A stretch of 64,000 nucleotides of DNA from Agaribacillus sp965228415 (lineage in GTDB: Bacteria > Bacteroidota > Bacteroidia > Cytophagales > Cyclobacteriaceae). Shown here piece after piece: positions 62,383-64,000 of the stretch. A program made the position numbers and the translations under genes. The stretch covers positions 7,316,001 through 7,380,000 of the forward strand of contig OZ245814.1 in assembly GCA_965228415.1 (NCBI GenBank), written 5' to 3'. Below the pieces are notes generated by a model that saw only the letters and a program-made list of their open reading frames with translations, did no database searches and was not told the DNA's origin. The stretch's first letter is position 1. Each line of letters starts with the position of its first letter.

Positions 62383-64000
62383 CTAAAACGGATACCCTAT
62401 GCCGATGTTAATTACAAACACATCCTGGGTGTCAAAAACCTCATTTTTAAATTTTTTATTGAAGATAAACCGGGAGCCTTCTGCGCGGGCTGGGTCATAA
62501 ATCTTAAACGCTCCGTCGAACCGTAGCACCAAAAATGAGAAATCAAATCTCAACCCAAGTCCACTGCCAATGGCCAGTTCCTTGTAGAAACTATCAAACT
62601 CAAACTTTCCACCCTCCCGGTCTTCTTCCTCCTCAAAAGTCCAAATATTTCCTGCATCAATAAAAAAAGCACCATCTACGAATCCAAACAGGTTACGACG
62701 TATTTCAAGACTTGCCTCCAAAATGATTTCACCAAATTGTTCAAACCGGTCATCGTATTGATTGGCGGAGTCCAGTGGGGTAAATGACCCAGGACCCAAC
62801 CTTCGGGGGCGCCAAGCCCTGATGCCATTGCTGCCCCCTGCAAAAAAGTATTTTTCATAGGGTAATACCTTGTTGTCACTGTATGGTTTTGCCATTCCCA
62901 AATTTAACCGGTAGGCCAAAGTGCTTTGACGAGAGACCGGTAAGGTTCTCCTGAAGTCAAGATTCAATTTAATATATTTGTAATATTCCAAATCGCTAAA
63001 GATGCTATCCAGCCTCGCCTGACTGAAAAGATTCAAGGTGGTACCCCCACTTTCAAAAAATATTTTAAGGAAAGCAGCTTTCTTGTTGTTTAACCCATAG
63101 CCATTGAAGTTAATGTTGGTAAGCAAGGACATGCTGCTGACAAAAGAGGGCTCAAAGGAACGAAACAAATTACTTCCCTGCCTTTGCCTGTCGTCCAACT
63201 CCTCCCGAAATTCATCGCTAATGCTACTATTGATCAGACTCAGTTCGTCAAGTGTCAAAATAAATTGTTTGTTATTCTTCAGCCAGCTGTAGCTAATGGA
63301 TCCGTTTAAATTGTTTCGTCGGTAATCGGGTCTGTTAATGTAGGTGTCTCCCACAGTAATCCTTGTTTTGGGATTTAATGTTCCAAGGCTCGACCTTATT
63401 CTATTGCTAAAGGGCACGATGAACTGTGGAAAGGTTAAGGAAAAATTACCACTGATTTCCTGGCTGCTATAAATTTCCTGCTGTTCACCGGTAACCGGAA
63501 GCCCTTCAATTCCCAATCTTCCATTGAATTCCAATATTTCCAGGCCGCCAAATAAATTGCGATTTTTGAAGACCATGTTGTAAAACGGTCCGGGAAATCC
63601 CTCCGTTACATTAATACCGATGCCAATCTCATTAGAGGTTTGAAATTTTTTCAGTGGACTCGCAAAAATATTGGCAACCATGCGTCCGCCGGTGGTGTCG
63701 TAATTAATATTGACAAACCGAAACATGTCAAGATTAGCCAGCTGACGCTGGGTATTGAAGGTTTTGCTGCGACTGTAGGTTTGTCCGGGGTATATAAATA
63801 ACCTGCTGTCCAAAACCTTTTTTGAAAACCTTTTACGATAATATTCATAAATGACGTTATTGTGTTCCTGTTGAATTCTTTGATTATTCAAGGAGACAAT
63901 ATTGGCATCAGTGCGAAACTTTACGGTATCAACCTGGTACACCTCATGCTTTGATTTCCCAAAAGGTGTGTTGACAATGGTCAGAACATCCAGCTGGTAA
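62383..64000 (-). CDS. BamA/TamL-like outer-membrane protein, 5' end outside window
   Basis: The frame is open to the window end, so the N-terminus is missing; at least 539 residues are seen. The visible part starts in a POTRA-like segment (YRKRFSKKVLDSRLFIYPGQTYSRSKTFNTQRQLANLDMFRFVNINY) followed by an Omp85 barrel with FESGGTTLNLFSQARLDSIF, the hallmark FFAGGSNGIRAWRPRRLGPGS (RAWxxR(x)LGPGS) and the closing VFVINIGIGYPF. It inserts or exports proteins at the outer membrane. TamL members are lipoproteins; the N-terminus would decide. Confidence 0.9.
   Translation of the reverse strand, partial: YQLDVLTIVNTPFGKSKHEVYQVDTVKFRTDANIVSLNNQRIQQEHNNVIYEYYRKRFSKKVLDSRLFIYPGQTYSRSKTFNTQRQLANLDMFRFVNINYDTTGGRMVANIFASPLKKFQTSNEIGIGINVTEGFPGPFYNMVFKNRNLFGGLEILEFNGRLGIEGLPVTGEQQEIYSSQEISGNFSLTFPQFIVPFSNRIRSSLGTLNPKTRITVGDTYINRPDYRRNNLNGSISYSWLKNNKQFILTLDELSLINSSISDEFREELDDRQRQGSNLFRSFEPSFVSSMSLLTNINFNGYGLNNKKAAFLKIFFESGGTTLNLFSQARLDSIFSDLEYYKYIKLNLDFRRTLPVSRQSTLAYRLNLGMAKPYSDNKVLPYEKYFFAGGSNGIRAWRPRRLGPGSFTPLDSANQYDDRFEQFGEIILEASLEIRRNLFGFVDGAFFIDAGNIWTFEEEEDREGGKFEFDSFYKELAIGSGLGLRFDFSFLVLRFDGAFKIYDPARAEGSRFIFNKKFKNEVFDTQDVFVINIGIGYPF

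Noticed and set aside
1..64000. tRNA, rRNA, CRISPR, insertion sequences, phage genes
   Set aside because: I looked through the gaps between genes for clover-leaf, repeat-spacer and terminal-repeat patterns, and for transposase or integrase motifs among coding frames, and found none.

Overview
The window looks like chromosomal DNA of a Bacteroidota bacterium, most likely an order Cytophagales relative; genus is not resolvable from sequence alone. Reasons: three GH92 mannosidases, Bacteroidota-type lipoprotein signals, an alpha/beta-fused 2-oxoacid dehydrogenase E1, a TamL/BamA-like outer-membrane protein, TlpA/DUF4369 lipoprotein, and promoters carrying the Bacteroidota -7 element TAnnTTTG rather than a sigma70 -10. 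I found no rRNA, tRNA, CRISPR array, insertion sequence or prophage.

Layout. (1) 1-3300: small accessory genes on the minus strand (DUF4287/DUF5655, a membrane protein, an AraC-type regulator, DUF1801, DUF3052-like, DinB/DUF1572). (2) 3419-4968: modB-modC, the permease and ATPase of a molybdate importer. (3) 5104-24226: a mannoside-catabolism cluster with two divergent operons: deoR-GH92-CBM9-glycosidase-like-mannose-6-phosphate isomerase-like on the minus strand, and GH92-GH2 beta-mannosidase-SSS symporter-GH92-cutC on the plus strand, followed by a DUF2231/cytochrome c/LRR membrane protein. It has no SusC/SusD pair. (4) 24332-25497: a Mop/TOBE molybdate-binding protein and modA, the missing half of the molybdate importer, so the mannoside cluster appears to sit inside a former modA-mop-modB-modC operon. 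(5) 25618-27215: HMG-CoA lyase and a secreted TPR protein. (6) 27267-44080: a complete nitrate-assimilation region: a cysteine-less nitrite-reductase-like protein fused to rubredoxin, a fused NasC/NAD(P)H-dehydrogenase-like/BFD nitrate reductase, a nitrate MFS transporter, an outer-membrane porin, a NarX/NarL-like two-component system, NirD, NirB, two siroheme biosynthesis genes, DUF4202, a DUF7009-like protein and MobA. (7) 44099-64000: housekeeping genes (dprA, merR-type, capA-like, M23 peptidase, alaS, gatB, tlpA-like, HAD, thioesterase, pcm, ribE, LytTR regulator, PAP2, hemF, E1 fusion, a NUMOD4/HNH protein, and the 3' part of a BamA/TamL-like gene).

How they work together. The molybdate importer and MobA supply the Mo-bis-MGD cofactor of the nitrate reductase; CobA and the Met8/CysG-N-like protein supply siroheme for NirB; porin and MFS transporter carry nitrate across the two membranes; NarX/NarL-like proteins probably sense nitrate or nitrite. 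Two promoters in this region, for the porin-transporter-reductase operon and for cobA, share the same design: paired TACGTAA/T heptamers centred about 31 bp upstream of a TATATTT(G/T) -7 element. This spacing would place the box near -40, as expected for a response-regulator activator site. This putative regulon and the pseudo-nitrite-reductase/rubredoxin fusion are the most novel items here.
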